NCBI GenBank assembly: GCA_046733475.1
Contig: JBKPPF010000046.1
Span: 1-58,805, forward strand
Reading direction: 5' to 3'
From: DATEOR01 sp046733475
Lineage (GTDB): Bacteria > Actinomycetota > Thermoleophilia > Gaiellales > Gaiellaceae
Length of the DNA: 58,805 nt
Shown one piece after another: positions 24,633 through 33,663 of this stretch (positions are counted from its first letter, which is position 1; the number at the start of each line of letters is the position of its first letter). The notes below the pieces were generated by a model. The model was not told the DNA's origin, did no database searches, and saw only the letters and a list, made by a program, of their open reading frames with translations. Made by a program: the position numbers and the translations under genes.

Positions 24633-26536
24633 TGGCGAAGAAGCTCGGTCTGGCGCGGGTGCTCGGTGCGGGCTCGCTCGCGTCGGTCGCCTACGGCGAG
24701 ATCGGATCGTCGATCTACTTCGCGCTCGGCGTCGTCGCGCTCTACGCGCTCGGTGCCACCCCCTGGGTGCTGCTCGGCGTCGGGGCGCTCTTCCTCCTCG
24801 TCGCGCTCTCGTACGCGGAGGGAACCGCTGCTCTGCCGGAGACCGGCGGCGCCGCGACCTTCGTGCGCCGCGCGTTCAACGATCCGGCGGGGTTCATCAC
24901 CGGCTGGGCGCTATTCCTCGATTACCTGATCGTCATCGCGCTGGCCGGGCTCTTCGTGCCGCACTATCTCGGCACGGCACTCGGCTGGGACGCTCTCACA
25001 GACTCGCCCTGGGACATTGTCTTCGGCGTGGTGGCGATTCTCGGTGTCGCGGGGATCCGCCTCGTGCGCCGTGCGCGGATGTACACGGCCGCCATCTTCA
25101 TCGCAGTCCTCGCCTTTCTCGCGCACCTGCTCCTGATCGGCCTCGGATTTGCCTTTCTCCTCTCGCGGGAGGGCTTCGGCGAGGGAATCGACCTCGGCAC
25201 CGCGCCCACCTGGCACGCGCTCGTCTTCTCGCTCTCGCTCGCGATGCTCGCCTTCACCGGGCTCGAGACCGTCGCGAACCTGGCGGCCGAGGTGCGCGAG
25301 CCGGGGAGAGCGCTGCCGCGGAGCCTCTTCGCGGGGATCGGCGCGGTCGTGATCGTCTCTTTCACGATCGCGGCGATCGGCCTCTCCGCGTATCCGCCGC
25401 ACCCGGATTCCGCAGGGCCGGACGGGTGGGCGACCGACCTAGGCACGACCTGGATCCGCGCGCCGCTCGTCGGGATCTCCGAAGCCTTCGGCGGGTCGCT
25501 GCCCGACGCTGCGGTCGACACGGTCAAGATCTTTATCGGCGTCACGGGCGCGATCATCCTCGTCTCGGCGATCGCGACGTCGCTCTCGGGGGCGGGCCGG
25601 CTCGCCTACTCGCTCGGGCAGCGGGCGATGCTGCCGCGGTCGTTCGGCCGCCTGAACCAGAGGACGTTCATCGCTCCGGCCTCGATCGTGAGCGGCGCCG
25701 TCATCGCCGCCACGCTCCTCGTGATCGCCGACTCCGTGGGCCGCGAGGTCACGTTTCTCGCAAGCCTCTACAGCTTCGGCGCCCTCACCGCCTTCACCGC
25801 CGCGCAGCTCGCCGTCATACGACTTCGCTTCAAGGAGCCGGATCTTGCCCGCCCGTACCGCGTGCCCGTGAACATCCGCATCCGCGGCGTTCCCGTTCCG
25901 GTCGCGCCCCTGATCGGGGCTCCACTTACGTTTGCGCTCTGGATCGCTGCGCTCTACACGCACGACGCAGCGAGGATCGCGGGCCCGATCTGGCTCGTCC
26001 TCGGCGCCATCCTCTTCGTGGCGGTGCGGAAGGCGCGCCACGAGCGGCTGCTCGAGCACGTGGAGCCCGCGGTCGCCGACCTGGTGCCTGAGGAGGAGGG
26101 GATCTATGAGCGCATCCTCGTCCCGGTGAAGCTCGGCCTGATCGGCGAGGAGATGCTTGCGACCGCGATTCGCCTCGCGGAGGAGCGCGGCTGTGCGGTG
26201 AGGGCGTTGCACGTGATCAAGGTCCCCCTCGACCTCCCGCTCGACGCCGAGCTGAGCGACGACGAGGAGAAGGCCGAGGCCTCGCTCGCCGAGGCGAAGC
26301 TGCTCGCGGCCGAGCACGGGGTGGACGTCGAGGGCGAGATCGTGCGCGGGCGCGGGATCGGCGAGGCGATCGTCGCGCAGGCCGAGGGCGACGCCGTCGA
26401 CCTCATCCTCATGGGCTCCGCGCCCCGCTGGCGGCGCCAGTCGCGCTTCTTCAGCCCGACCGTGGACTACGTGCTCCGCCGCGCGCCCTGCGAGGTCATG
26501 GTCGTCACGTATCCCCAGGGTGTTCTCGAGGAATAG
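24632..26536 (+). CDS. APC-superfamily permease fused to a USP domain, copy 2
   Basis: 634 residues, same architecture as the gene at 22528: SVAYGEIGSSIYFALGVVALYALG motif, AFTGLETVANLAAEVREPG, twelve or so helices, then USP domain YERILVPVKLGLIGEEMLATAIRLA ... DLILMGSAPRWRRQ ... SPTVDYVLRRAPCEVMVV. The two copies are clearly diverged paralogues and may form a hetero-oligomer. Starts within the stop of the small membrane gene. Confidence 0.88.
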   Translation: MAKKLGLARVLGAGSLASVAYGEIGSSIYFALGVVALYALGATPWVLLGVGALFLLVALSYAEGTAALPETGGAATFVRRAFNDPAGFITGWALFLDYLIVIALAGLFVPHYLGTALGWDALTDSPWDIVFGVVAILGVAGIRLVRRARMYTAAIFIAVLAFLAHLLLIGLGFAFLLSREGFGEGIDLGTAPTWHALVFSLSLAMLAFTGLETVANLAAEVREPGRALPRSLFAGIGAVVIVSFTIAAIGLSAYPPHPDSAGPDGWATDLGTTWIRAPLVGISEAFGGSLPDAAVDTVKIFIGVTGAIILVSAIATSLSGAGRLAYSLGQRAMLPRSFGRLNQRTFIAPASIVSGAVIAATLLVIADSVGREVTFLASLYSFGALTAFTAAQLAVIRLRFKEPDLARPYRVPVNIRIRGVPVPVAPLIGAPLTFALWIAALYTHDAARIAGPIWLVLGAILFVAVRKARHERLLEHVEPAVADLVPEEEGIYERILVPVKLGLIGEEMLATAIRLAEERGCAVRALHVIKVPLDLPLDAELSDDEEKAEASLAEAKLLAAEHGVDVEGEIVRGRGIGEAIVAQAEGDAVDLILMGSAPRWRRQSRFFSPTVDYVLRRAPCEVMVVTYPQGVLEE

Positions 26537-26546
26537 GCTTGCGCGC

Positions 26547-26957
26547 GTGAAAGCCCTCATCATCGGCGTCGGACGAGTGGGCTCGGCCGTGGCCGGACGG
26601 CTGCGGGTTGAGGGCTGGGAGGTCGTCGTCGTCGACGAGAGCGAGGAAGCGCTCGCGCGCTTGGGGCCGAACTGGCCAGGGGAGTTCCACCTCGGGCACG
26701 GGATGGACACGTCCGTCCTCGAAAGCGCCGGAATCGAGGACGCCGACGCATGCGTGGCCTCCACGGACGGGGACAACACGAACATCGTCGTCGCGCAGGT
26801 CGCCAAGCTGCGCTACGAAGTCCCCTTCGTCGCTGTGCGCATCCTCGATCCCGCGCGGGCCGACTTCTACTCCGGTCGCGGCTTCGACGTCGTCTCGCCG
26901 ACGAAGACGGCGATCGCCGAGCTCAGCCACAGCGTGCTTTCGGCAGGGGGGAGCTGA
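26547..26957 (+). CDS. TrkA-N (RCK) protein 1
   Basis: 136 residues from GTG 26547. Rossmann start VKALIIGVGRVGSAVAGRL, acidic end of the second strand (VVVVDESEEAL), and DADACVASTDGDNTNIVVAQVA are typical of RCK N-domains that bind NAD(H) or ATP and gate potassium transporters. No TrkA-C domain is present. TAGGCT lies 7 bases before the GTG, so an internal leaderless start is possible. Ends TGATG with the next gene. Confidence 0.88.
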   Translation: MKALIIGVGRVGSAVAGRLRVEGWEVVVVDESEEALARLGPNWPGEFHLGHGMDTSVLESAGIEDADACVASTDGDNTNIVVAQVAKLRYEVPFVAVRILDPARADFYSGRGFDVVSPTKTAIAELSHSVLSAGGS

Positions 26958-27619
26958 TGTTCGTCGTCGTCGTGGGAGGGGGGAAGGTCGGGGTGAGCGT
27001 CACCCGGACGCTGCTCGCGCTCGGACACGAGCTCGTGCTCGTCGAGCAGGAGCAGCCGCGCTACGAGCGGCTCGAGGAGGAGTTCCAGCACCGTGCGATC
27101 CACGGCGACGCCACCGAGATCTTCGTCCTCGAGCAGGCGGGCCTCGGCCGGCCGCCGGACATCGTCGTCGCGGTCACCGGCGACGACGAGGACAACATCG
27201 TCATCTGCCAGCTCGCGAGGGAGAAGTACGGCGTCCCGAAGGTGATCGCGCGTGTGAACGACCCCCGCAACGAGCCGCATTTCGACCTTCTCGGCATCTC
27301 GCCGACCGTGTCGGCGACGTCGATGGTCCTCGCCCTCGTCGAGCACGAGGTTCCCCAGCACGAGCTCGTCCACCTACTGGAGCTGCGCAAGGAGAATCTC
27401 GAGATCGTCGAGGTCGAGATCAAGCCGACCTCGTCGGCGGCGGGGAAGAAGGTGGAGGACCTGCACCTGCCGCCGACGGCGCGTCTCATCTCCGTCGTGC
27501 GCGACGGGCGGGCCGAGATCGCGGTAGGCTCGACCGAGCTCCACGCGGGCGATCAGGTGCTGGCGATCCTCGAACCGGGCAGCGAGGACGACCTGAAGTC
27601 CGTGCTGCTGTCCCGCTAA
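26957..27619 (+). CDS. TrkA-type protein 2 (RCK N plus C domains)
   Basis: 220 residues. FVVVVGGGKVGVSVTRTLLALGHELVLVEQE is the nucleotide-binding start, GDATEIFVLEQAG and VAVTGDDEDNIVICQLA follow. The C-terminal RCK-C part (LEIVEVEIKPTSSAAGKKVEDLHLPPTARLISVVRDG ... GDQVLAIL) binds a regulator in many homologues. A pair of a one-domain and a two-domain RCK is usual for Trk/Ktr systems, but no TrkH/KtrB pore gene is nearby. The APC-USP permeases take that place. Confidence 0.9.
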   Translation: MFVVVVGGGKVGVSVTRTLLALGHELVLVEQEQPRYERLEEEFQHRAIHGDATEIFVLEQAGLGRPPDIVVAVTGDDEDNIVICQLAREKYGVPKVIARVNDPRNEPHFDLLGISPTVSATSMVLALVEHEVPQHELVHLLELRKENLEIVEVEIKPTSSAAGKKVEDLHLPPTARLISVVRDGRAEIAVGSTELHAGDQVLAILEPGSEDDLKSVLLSR

Positions 27620-27647
27620 GGCGCGCACCGCCGCTGCCCCAGGACGC

Positions 27648-27872
27648 CTAGGTGGGGTCGTCGGGGCCGCCGGGCCCGAAGAACTCCTGGTCCGGCGCCT
27701 CGCGAACGACCTCGCTCGTCGTCGTCTTAGAGCCTGCGAGGGCGAAGAACCAAACGAGCCCGCCGATGATAACGGCGGCTGCGAGGATTACTCCGAGGAG
27801 CGGGCCTCCGAATGCTGTGCCGAGACCGATGACGACGGCCGCGAGCACGACGATGATGATCATCGCGATCAC
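27648..27872 (-). CDS. Small membrane protein
   Basis: 74 residues from GTG 27872 (ATG 27863 is an alternative). Two hydrophobic segments (MIIIVVLAAVVIGLGTAFGG and LGVILAAAVIIGGLVWFFAL) and a polar tail ending DQEFFGPGGPDDPT. Family not recognised. Convergent with the TrkA gene. Confidence 0.6.
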   Translation of the reverse strand: MIAMIIIVVLAAVVIGLGTAFGGPLLGVILAAAVIIGGLVWFFALAGSKTTTSEVVREAPDQEFFGPGGPDDPT

Positions 27873-27901
27873 GGGGTCATGGTCCCGCAATCGGGCCGAC
27901 G

Positions 27902-28249
27902 TCAAACGCCGGGGTGGTGGCGGCCGTGGTAGGCGATGAGCGTGCAGAGGAGACCAACGAGGCCGATCCCGGGGCCGACCTCGTAGACGAGGCGCTGGTC
28001 GTCGGTCCGCACGACGTCGAGCAGGAGGCCGCCGACCCCGATCCACACGGAGGCCAGGATGGCGGGCAGGAGGGTGAGGATCACGGCCCAGTCGTGCCAG
28101 GGCCGTCCGTGCCGCTCCCAGTGGACGTACGAGACGATCGCGAGCAGCACGACGAGCGTCGCGGGGAGGATTCCGGTCCAGACCTCGCCGGAGCGGATCG
28201 CGACCCAGAGGGCGAGCACGACGGCGCCCGCGGTCAAGTATTTGGGCAC
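27902..28249 (-). CDS. Four-helix membrane protein in the copper operon
   Basis: 115 residues from GTG 28249, which overlaps the csoR stop by one base. Four hydrophobic helices with a His/Trp-rich loop (HWERHGRPWHDW) and a C-terminal YHGRHHPGV. The histidines could bind metal, but this is inference; no family recognised. It is probably the third gene of the copA-csoR transcript. Confidence 0.65.
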   Translation of the reverse strand: MPKYLTAGAVVLALWVAIRSGEVWTGILPATLVVLLAIVSYVHWERHGRPWHDWAVILTLLPAILASVWIGVGGLLLDVVRTDDQRLVYEVGPGIGLVGLLCTLIAYHGRHHPGV

Positions 28250-28539
28250 TACTTGGTCCGCGAGAAGCGGTGGACGGCCTCGAGGAGCTCTCGGCTCTTC
28301 TCGGCCGCGACGTCGGCGTCGCCCGACTCGAGCGCGCCCGCGACGCAGTGGTTCACGTGCTCGTCGAGGATCTTGAACGCGACCGTCTCGAGAGCGGTCG
28401 TGGCGGCCGCGATCTGCGTGAGGATGTCGATGCAGTAGCGCTCGTCCTCGACCATCCGCTCGATTCCGCGCACCTGCCCCTCGATCCGGTGCAGCCGCTT
28501 GACGAGCGCATCCTTCTCTTCGACGTATCCGTACGTCAT
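28249..28539 (-). CDS. csoR: CsoR-family copper-sensing repressor
   Basis: 96 residues. The Cu(I) ligands fall at Cys36, His61 and Cys65 (ERYCIDILTQ and DEHVNHCV), the same spacing and numbering as known CsoR. The N-terminal LVKRLHRIEGQVRGIERMVE is the family DNA-binding helix. Its ATG overlaps the copA stop, so sensor and pump are co-expressed, and a matching operator lies before copA. Confidence 0.95.
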   Translation of the reverse strand: MTYGYVEEKDALVKRLHRIEGQVRGIERMVEDERYCIDILTQIAAATTALETVAFKILDEHVNHCVAGALESGDADVAAEKSRELLEAVHRFSRTK

Positions 28540-30542
28540 GTCCCCTCCCTCGGACTCGAAAAGCGGCGGAGCCGCAGGCTGTTCGTGACGACGAAGACGC
28601 TCGAGAAGGCCATTGCCGCCGCCGCGACGATCGGGTTGAGAAGCCCAGCCACCGCGAGCGGGATCGCCGCGACGTTGTAGGCGAACGCCCAGAAAAGGTT
28701 GCGCTTGATCGTGCCGAGGACGCGGCGCGAGAGCCGGATCGCGTCCGCGGCTGCCCGCAGGTCGCCGGAGACGAGCGTGAGATCGCTCGCCTCGACGGCG
28801 ATGTCTGTCCCCGTGCCGATCGCGAGGCCGAGGTCGGCGGTGGCCAGCGCGGGCGCGTCGTTGATCCCGTCCCCTACCATCGCGACAACTTCGCCGGACT
28901 CCTGCAGGCGGCGCACCTCGTCCGCCTTCTCGCCAGGCAGAAGCCCGGCGACCACGCGCTCGACCCCGACTTGCTTCGCGACTCTTCGTGCCGCCTCCTC
29001 GGAGTCGCCCGTGAGGAGGACAGGAGTGAGGCCCAGGGCCCGGAGCTGGGCGACAGCTTCAGCGCTCGTCGGTTTGACCGTGTCGACGACGGACAACCGG
29101 CCTGCGACAACCCCGTCGATGGACACCGTCCCGCGGTCGACCGCGACCCGGTGGCCCTCGACGACACCGCTGACGCCGCGGCCCGCGACGTTCGTGAACG
29201 CCTCCACCGGCGGCAGAGAGCCGAAGCGCGCCCGCGCCACCTCGGCGACGGCGCGCCCGATCGGATGCTCGCTTGCGTCCTCGACAGCTCCGGCGAGGCG
29301 CAGCGCCTCCGGAGCCAGGCCGTTCTCCACGAGGCGGACGCGGCCTTCGGTGACCGTGCCTGTCTTGTCGAGGATGACCGTGGTGACCTCGCGAGTCCGC
29401 TCCAGAACCTCGGGGCCGCGAATGAGGATTCCGAGCTGGGCCCCGCGACCCGTTCCGACCATGAGCGCCGTCGGCGTGGCCAGTCCAAGTGCGCATGGGC
29501 AGGCGATGATGAGCACCGCCACTGCGGCCGTGAACGCATCCGCCGGATCGCCGGTTGCGAGAAGCCACCCGGCGAGCGTCGCGACCGAGATCGCCATCAC
29601 GACCGGGACGAAGATCGCGGAAACACGGTCTGCGAGCCGCTGCACGGGTGCTTTGCCGGTCTGCGCCTGGGCGACGAGGCGTGCGATCTGGGCGAGCGTC
29701 GTGTCGGCGCCGACCCTGGTTGCCCGGACGACGAGTCGCCCTGAGACGTTGATCGTCGCGCCGACGACTTCGTCCCCCGGCACCGTGTCTTCCGGCAAGG
29801 GCTCCCCGGTGAGCATCGAGCGGTCGACGGCCGATTCGCCCCTGATGACGATTCCGTCGGTGGGGATCCGCTCGCCCGGTCTCACCACGAACTCTTCGCC
29901 GACCTGGATCCCGCGGTCCGGAACGGATAGGTCTGCGAGCGCGCGGATGGCCTCGCCAGCGCGGCGGCGCGCCCGGGATTCGAGGAAGCGCCCGAGAAGG
30001 ATGAGCGTCGTGATCACGCCGGCGACTTCGAAGTACGTGTCCGCTCCCTCGGCGAAGAGGAGCGCTGCGGTCGACCAGGTCCAGGCGGAAAGGGTTCCCA
30101 AGGAGACGAGTGTGTCCATGGTCACCGCGCCGTGCCGGAGGTTGCGGACGGCGGCCCGGTGGAATGGCCAGCCGGCGACGAAGACCACCGGCGTAGCGAG
30201 CGCAAAAGCGAGCCATTCCCACCCGTCGAACTGAAGCGGCGGCACCATCGCGACGAGCGCGAGCGGAACCGTCAATGAGGTCGCGACCGCCAGCCGCGTG
30301 CGCACCGTTTCCCGCGGCTCGCGCTCCGTCTCGCCCGCGGGGGAGGCGCGATACCCGGAGGCCTCGACCACGGCGACGAGCGCGTCCACGTCCAGGTTCG
30401 ACTCGTCGTAGCGGACGGCCGCTTTCTCCGTCGCGAGGTTGACTGATGCCTGCACGCCCTCGAGTTCGTTCAACCCGCGCTCGATGCGCGCCGCACAGCC
30501 CGCGCAGGTCATGCCCTCGAGCTCGAGCGTGATCTCGGTCAC
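28536..30542 (-). CDS. copA: Copper-exporting P1B-type ATPase
   Basis: 668 residues. N-terminal heavy-metal domain with CAGC (Cys13, Cys16), the CPC motif in the membrane (IACPCALGLATP), DKTGTVTEG phosphorylation site, SEHPIG, and GDGINDAPALA hinge. Cytoplasmic membrane pump exporting Cu(I). The start is GTG 30542. GGAG is only one base upstream of it and TATACA lies 8 bases away, so it is probably leaderless. Transcription is very likely controlled by CsoR. Confidence 0.95.
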   Translation of the reverse strand: MTEITLELEGMTCAGCAARIERGLNELEGVQASVNLATEKAAVRYDESNLDVDALVAVVEASGYRASPAGETEREPRETVRTRLAVATSLTVPLALVAMVPPLQFDGWEWLAFALATPVVFVAGWPFHRAAVRNLRHGAVTMDTLVSLGTLSAWTWSTAALLFAEGADTYFEVAGVITTLILLGRFLESRARRRAGEAIRALADLSVPDRGIQVGEEFVVRPGERIPTDGIVIRGESAVDRSMLTGEPLPEDTVPGDEVVGATINVSGRLVVRATRVGADTTLAQIARLVAQAQTGKAPVQRLADRVSAIFVPVVMAISVATLAGWLLATGDPADAFTAAVAVLIIACPCALGLATPTALMVGTGRGAQLGILIRGPEVLERTREVTTVILDKTGTVTEGRVRLVENGLAPEALRLAGAVEDASEHPIGRAVAEVARARFGSLPPVEAFTNVAGRGVSGVVEGHRVAVDRGTVSIDGVVAGRLSVVDTVKPTSAEAVAQLRALGLTPVLLTGDSEEAARRVAKQVGVERVVAGLLPGEKADEVRRLQESGEVVAMVGDGINDAPALATADLGLAIGTGTDIAVEASDLTLVSGDLRAAADAIRLSRRVLGTIKRNLFWAFAYNVAAIPLAVAGLLNPIVAAAAMAFSSVFVVTNSLRLRRFSSPREGT

Positions 30543-30551
30543 GCTCCGATT

Positions 30552-30571
30552 GTATACCCCCTAGGGGTTTA
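30552..30571 (-). promoter_or_regulatory. CsoR operator overlapping the copA promoter
   Basis: GTATACCCCCTAGGGGTTTA (plus strand) is a G/C-run dyad centred on CTAG. The minus strand gives ACCCCTAGGGGGTAT, close to the CsoR operators of other Gram-positives. It overlaps the presumed -10 (TATACA), ten bases before the copA start. Confidence 0.75.
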
Positions 30572-30660
30572 GACCACCTAGGCCGCGGTGGGAGGAAAGT
30601 CCCTGCATGGCCGGGGGTTCCTCTCCCATCAGGCGAGGCGTGAGCGTCCAGTGAGCGTCC

Positions 30661-31721
30661 TCAAGCCTCCTTCGCGGCCGCGCGCCTCTCGTCGCCCGCG
30701 TCCATGAGCGAGCGGACGTATTCGTCGGAGTCGGGCACGAGGTGCCCGTTAAGTCGCGTCGATCTGGGCGATGCTGGTGCCCATCACCCGGCTCAGGTAG
30801 AACAGGCTCACCCCGTCGCGGATCGACCACGAGGCGAAGGTGTGTCGCATGTCGTAGGGCCTCCGCTGATCCACGCCGGCTCCCTTCAGCGCGGGAATCC
30901 AATGCCGGTGGCTGAACTGGTTTCCCTCGATGTAGCCTCCCTTCGCAGCCGGGAAGAGCAACGGGGTGTCGAGGCGAGGCGGGAGGATGTCGAGGGCGTC
31001 GAGCACCTTCCGGCGAAGGTGGACGCGTCGCCTCTGGCGAGAGGTCTTGGTGCACTCCTTCAGCCTTCCGTGCGTGAACACCCGCCTGACGTGGACGACT
31101 CCCTCCGCGCGGTCGAGGTCTCGCCTCTCCAGGGCGGTCCACTCCTCCGGTCGGAGCCCCGTCCCGGTGGCGAAGATGGGGATGACGGCGAAGCGGGGGT
31201 CAAGCTCGTCCGCGATCGCTTCGATCTCCTCCCAGGAGACGAACGGGACGATCTCGGGTGCCTTCGGCTTCGGGTTCGTGATGTGCCTTGCGGGAGACTT
31301 CTCGATCCACTCCCACCGCTCGGCCTGCCGCAGCACCTGCTTGACGGCGCGGAAGGCGTAGTGAGCGTTGGCTAGAAGATTCCTCCTCCAGGCTGCCAAC
31401 TCGTCGGGTCGCAGGCTCTCGATGGGGCGATGCCCGAAGTCGGGCTCGCGACCTCTTCAGCTGAGCCCTCAGCTTCTCGATGGTGAGGGGGTCGGCATCG
31501 TGCGCCGCGAGGAATCGCTCGCAGAGCTCGTCGAAGGTCACCTCCTCGCGAGCGGGACTTTTCTCCAGGGTGGCGAGCACGCGTGCGAGCTCCGCGTTGG
31601 CCTCGGCCTTCGTCTTGAAGCCTCCTCGCTGCGGTCGCTTGCCCGTTCGGGGGTCGCGCCAGCGGAAGGCCCACGTCCCGTCCTCCAGGCGGACGAAGCT
31701 GCCTCGTTGGACGTTAGCCAT
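30661..31721 (-). pseudogene. Tyrosine integrase, broken by two frameshifts
   Basis: An intact gene would encode about 350 residues. N-terminal part from ATG 31721 (good GAGAGG site): MANVQRGSFVRLEDGTWAFR, then core-binding FDELCERFLAAHDADPLTI. Near 31440 the frame changes; FGHRPIESLRPDELAAWRRNLL continues in another frame to the catalytic domain with Arg I (GTGLRPEEW) and YDMRHTFASW. At 30749-30751 one extra base turns the catalytic Tyr codon of the expected IDATYGHLV into a stop. After it the restored frame runs to TGA 30661-30663. Integrase of a phage or integrative plasmid, inactive as read. Confidence 0.85.
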
Positions 31722-31792
31722 GATCCTCTCTCCTCTTCGCTCGTGCGGAATGCAACAAGCCTCTTGGTGGCACTCTAAAGCGGGAGGTGGCA

Positions 31793-31971
31793 TCAGGAGT
31801 CCTCACCCCTCTGGCGCTTCTCCTCCAGCCACTGCTCGACCTCGGACTCGCGAAAGCGCAGCTGACGCGGAAGCCGGGGAGGAGGCCGCGCTCGTACCAG
31901 CTCTGGATGGTGGCCGGCCTGAAGCCGAGCATGTCCGCGACCTCCCTCGTCTTGAGCAGGCGCTCCGTCAA
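31793..31971 (-). pseudogene. Excisionase-type HTH protein, frameshifted
   Basis: Starts at TTG 31971, overlapping the stop of the upstream gene (TTGA). LLKTREVADMLGFRPATIQSWYERGLLPGFR is a MerR/excisionase-like winged HTH. At about 31861-31866 one base is missing. The second half, LRFRESEVEQWLEEKRQRGED, continues in another frame. Position directly upstream of the integrase fits an xis gene. Confidence 0.75.
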
Positions 31972-32748
31972 AACGGGGCGTCGTCCTGGTTGCGCCGCTC
32001 GGCCTCCTTCAGCTCCCTGAGGAAGTCGTCCTTCTCCAGACCGAGGAAGTCGTCCTTCTCGGGGACGAGGTCGGGCCACGTGCCCTCCTGCTCCGTCTTC
32101 CCGAAGCCGGGTAGCCACTGCCATGCGCGCTTGTGCTTCGACTGTCGCACCATCAGCCCGAACCGCGTCAGCTCCTCGATCGCGTCGCGGGCCTGATCCT
32201 CGGTGACCGTGCACCACCTCATGGCGAACTCGCGCGAGAACACGACCGGTGCTCCCGGGACGGCGGCCCATCGGCATTGAACGAGGAGCAGAAAGTCCTC
32301 CCACACCTGCCGCACTGAAGGCCGAATGTCTGGCGGGAGGTCTTCGGCGGGCACGAGTGGGGGAACCTCGAACCCTGCTCGAATGCAAGCCTCCGGGCTA
32401 CGAGCGCAAGCAGTTCGTTCGACCACGGCCTTTCGAAGCCAAGCTCGCGGGCGCGTCTGCGTACCGCAGGCGTCGATGGGTGAGCACGGGCTCGATGCTC
32501 TGGAGCCCGCCTCCTCTCCTCACCTGCCCGGCTTTTCTCGTCCGCCTCCCTGCTCGCGTGCGACGTCTCTCCTGAAGCCGGATTTTCTTCTCGGGTCTCT
32601 TCTTGGTTTTCTTCTTGCGTTTGGTTTTCTTCTGGGGTTTGTCTCTCTTCTAGGGTTTGTTTCTCTTCTAGTTCTCTTCTGTGGGGGAACCCAAAGAAGC
32701 AGTTCTTCAGTGGGGGACGTTGTCGGACGAACGGCCGTCGAAACTCAT
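31968..32748 (-). pseudogene. Replication-initiation-like protein with hexapeptide repeats, two frameshifts
   Basis: From ATG 32748 (GGGAG site, ATGA overlap with the upstream gene) the frame is broken after 13 residues at a run of five C (32712-32716). One more C would join it to LKNCFFGFPHRRE. It then runs through a Glu/Gln/Thr-rich repeat, LEEKQT, LEERQT, PEENQT and QEENQ. Another shift near 32400 leads to a folded C-terminal part (VRQVWEDFLLLVQCRWAAVPG ... FAMRWCTVTEDQARDAIEELTRFGLMV) that looks like a winged helix. Such proteins sit before xis-int in actinobacterial integrative elements. Only the last 152 codons are open as read. Confidence 0.6.
32582..32680 (-). repeat. Degenerate tandem ~18-bp repeat inside the replication-like gene
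   Basis: Purine-rich units of the type CTAGAAGAGAAACAAACC recur four to five times with substitutions. They encode acidic E-E-x-Q-T hexapeptides in the broken gene. The strong A/G bias on one strand differs from the surrounding GC-rich sequence. Confidence 0.7.
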
Positions 32749-32924
32749 CGCGGCTCCCTTGGCAGGCTGAGCATCCAGGCTCCGAAGTCGCCGTGGTCGT
32801 CGCGGATCACGTCGGCGTCCTCGGGCTCGTGCTCGTCGGAGTTGCGCCCGCAGAGAGGGCACCCGTAGAGGGCGACCGCCTCGCGGGTCGCGGGGCACGT
32901 GGCCACGGGCGAGAACAGGTTCAC
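32745..32924 (-). CDS. Small zinc-ribbon-like protein
   Basis: 59 residues from GTG 32924, overlapping both neighbours (GTGA before, ATGA after). It has a Cys pattern TCPATREAVALYGCPLCGRN, a likely zinc knuckle, and an acidic middle (DEHEPEDADVIRDDHGDF). Too short for most gene finders. Function unknown, part of the integrative-element operon. Confidence 0.6.
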   Translation of the reverse strand: MNLFSPVATCPATREAVALYGCPLCGRNSDEHEPEDADVIRDDHGDFGAWMLSLPREPR

Positions 32925-33319
32925 GGCGCCTGCTCCCGTTCAAGATCGGCCACCTTCTTGTCCCAGTAGGCGTGCGCGGCCGTCCTCGACCGGCCGGTGG
33001 CCTTGCCGATCTCTGCCCACGTGGCGCGCTTCGGGCGCATCGAAATCGCCTCCGCGACGGTGGCGAGCATCCAGCGGTCGACTTCCGCCCGGAGGTCGGA
33101 GAGTGCCTTCAGGCGGGCGACGGGGTGCGGGTTGTTGAGGTTGCGGAGCCCGAGCAGGACGACGGCCATGTCCGGACCTTTGGACCGGTCCTCGCTCGGA
33201 GGGCTAAAGGGTTCGGGGGGCCGGGGTGTCTGGTCCTTAGGACACGGGCTCTGCGGGAGCTCGCTCATCGCGACCTCACGAGCACGCAGCCGCGCGGGCA
33301 GGCTGAAGTCCGCGGCCAT
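32921..33319 (-). CDS. Putative DNA-binding protein of the integrative element
   Basis: 132 residues from ATG 33319. The first ~50 residues are Pro/Ser-rich. The C-terminal part LKALSDLRAEVDRWMLATVAEAISMR and ATWAEIGKATGRSRTAAHAYWDKKV reads as a helix-turn-helix. First gene of the minus-strand run leading to the integrase; a regulatory role is likely. Confidence 0.55.
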   Translation of the reverse strand: MAADFSLPARLRAREVAMSELPQSPCPKDQTPRPPEPFSPPSEDRSKGPDMAVVLLGLRNLNNPHPVARLKALSDLRAEVDRWMLATVAEAISMRPKRATWAEIGKATGRSRTAAHAYWDKKVADLEREQAP

Positions 33320-33663
33320 GAGGCCCCGGCCCGGATGGAGCCGGTTGTTACGGGCGCAAGTTCAGGATTCAGCCACTCATCCAGGAGCACCGGGCTTGAA
33401 CTACCTCGCCGGTGAGACCTCCCTTGAGCGGAAGAGAAGCGAAGTGGTAGAGGAGCCGACTAGCGGCGGGCTCGATCACGATGGCGGGTGAAGAGACGAC
33501 GGACGTGAGTCACGAGGAAAATCTACTACGGGCTCTCGCGGCAAGCCAGAGAAATGCAAACGACCCCAGGAGGGGCCGTCTGCCAATCGTGACTCTCCGT
33601 CGACCGTCCCGCCAAGTCGGGTCGAGAAGTTGACCTCACTCTAGAGCGACCTGCGGCTCCAGG
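33320..33663. other. Gene-poor region
   Basis: No convincing gene in 344 bases. Only a weak hairpin around 33560-33590 (ACGACCCC paired loosely with GGGGCCGT) is visible. It probably holds the promoter of the minus-strand element genes. Confidence 0.4.
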
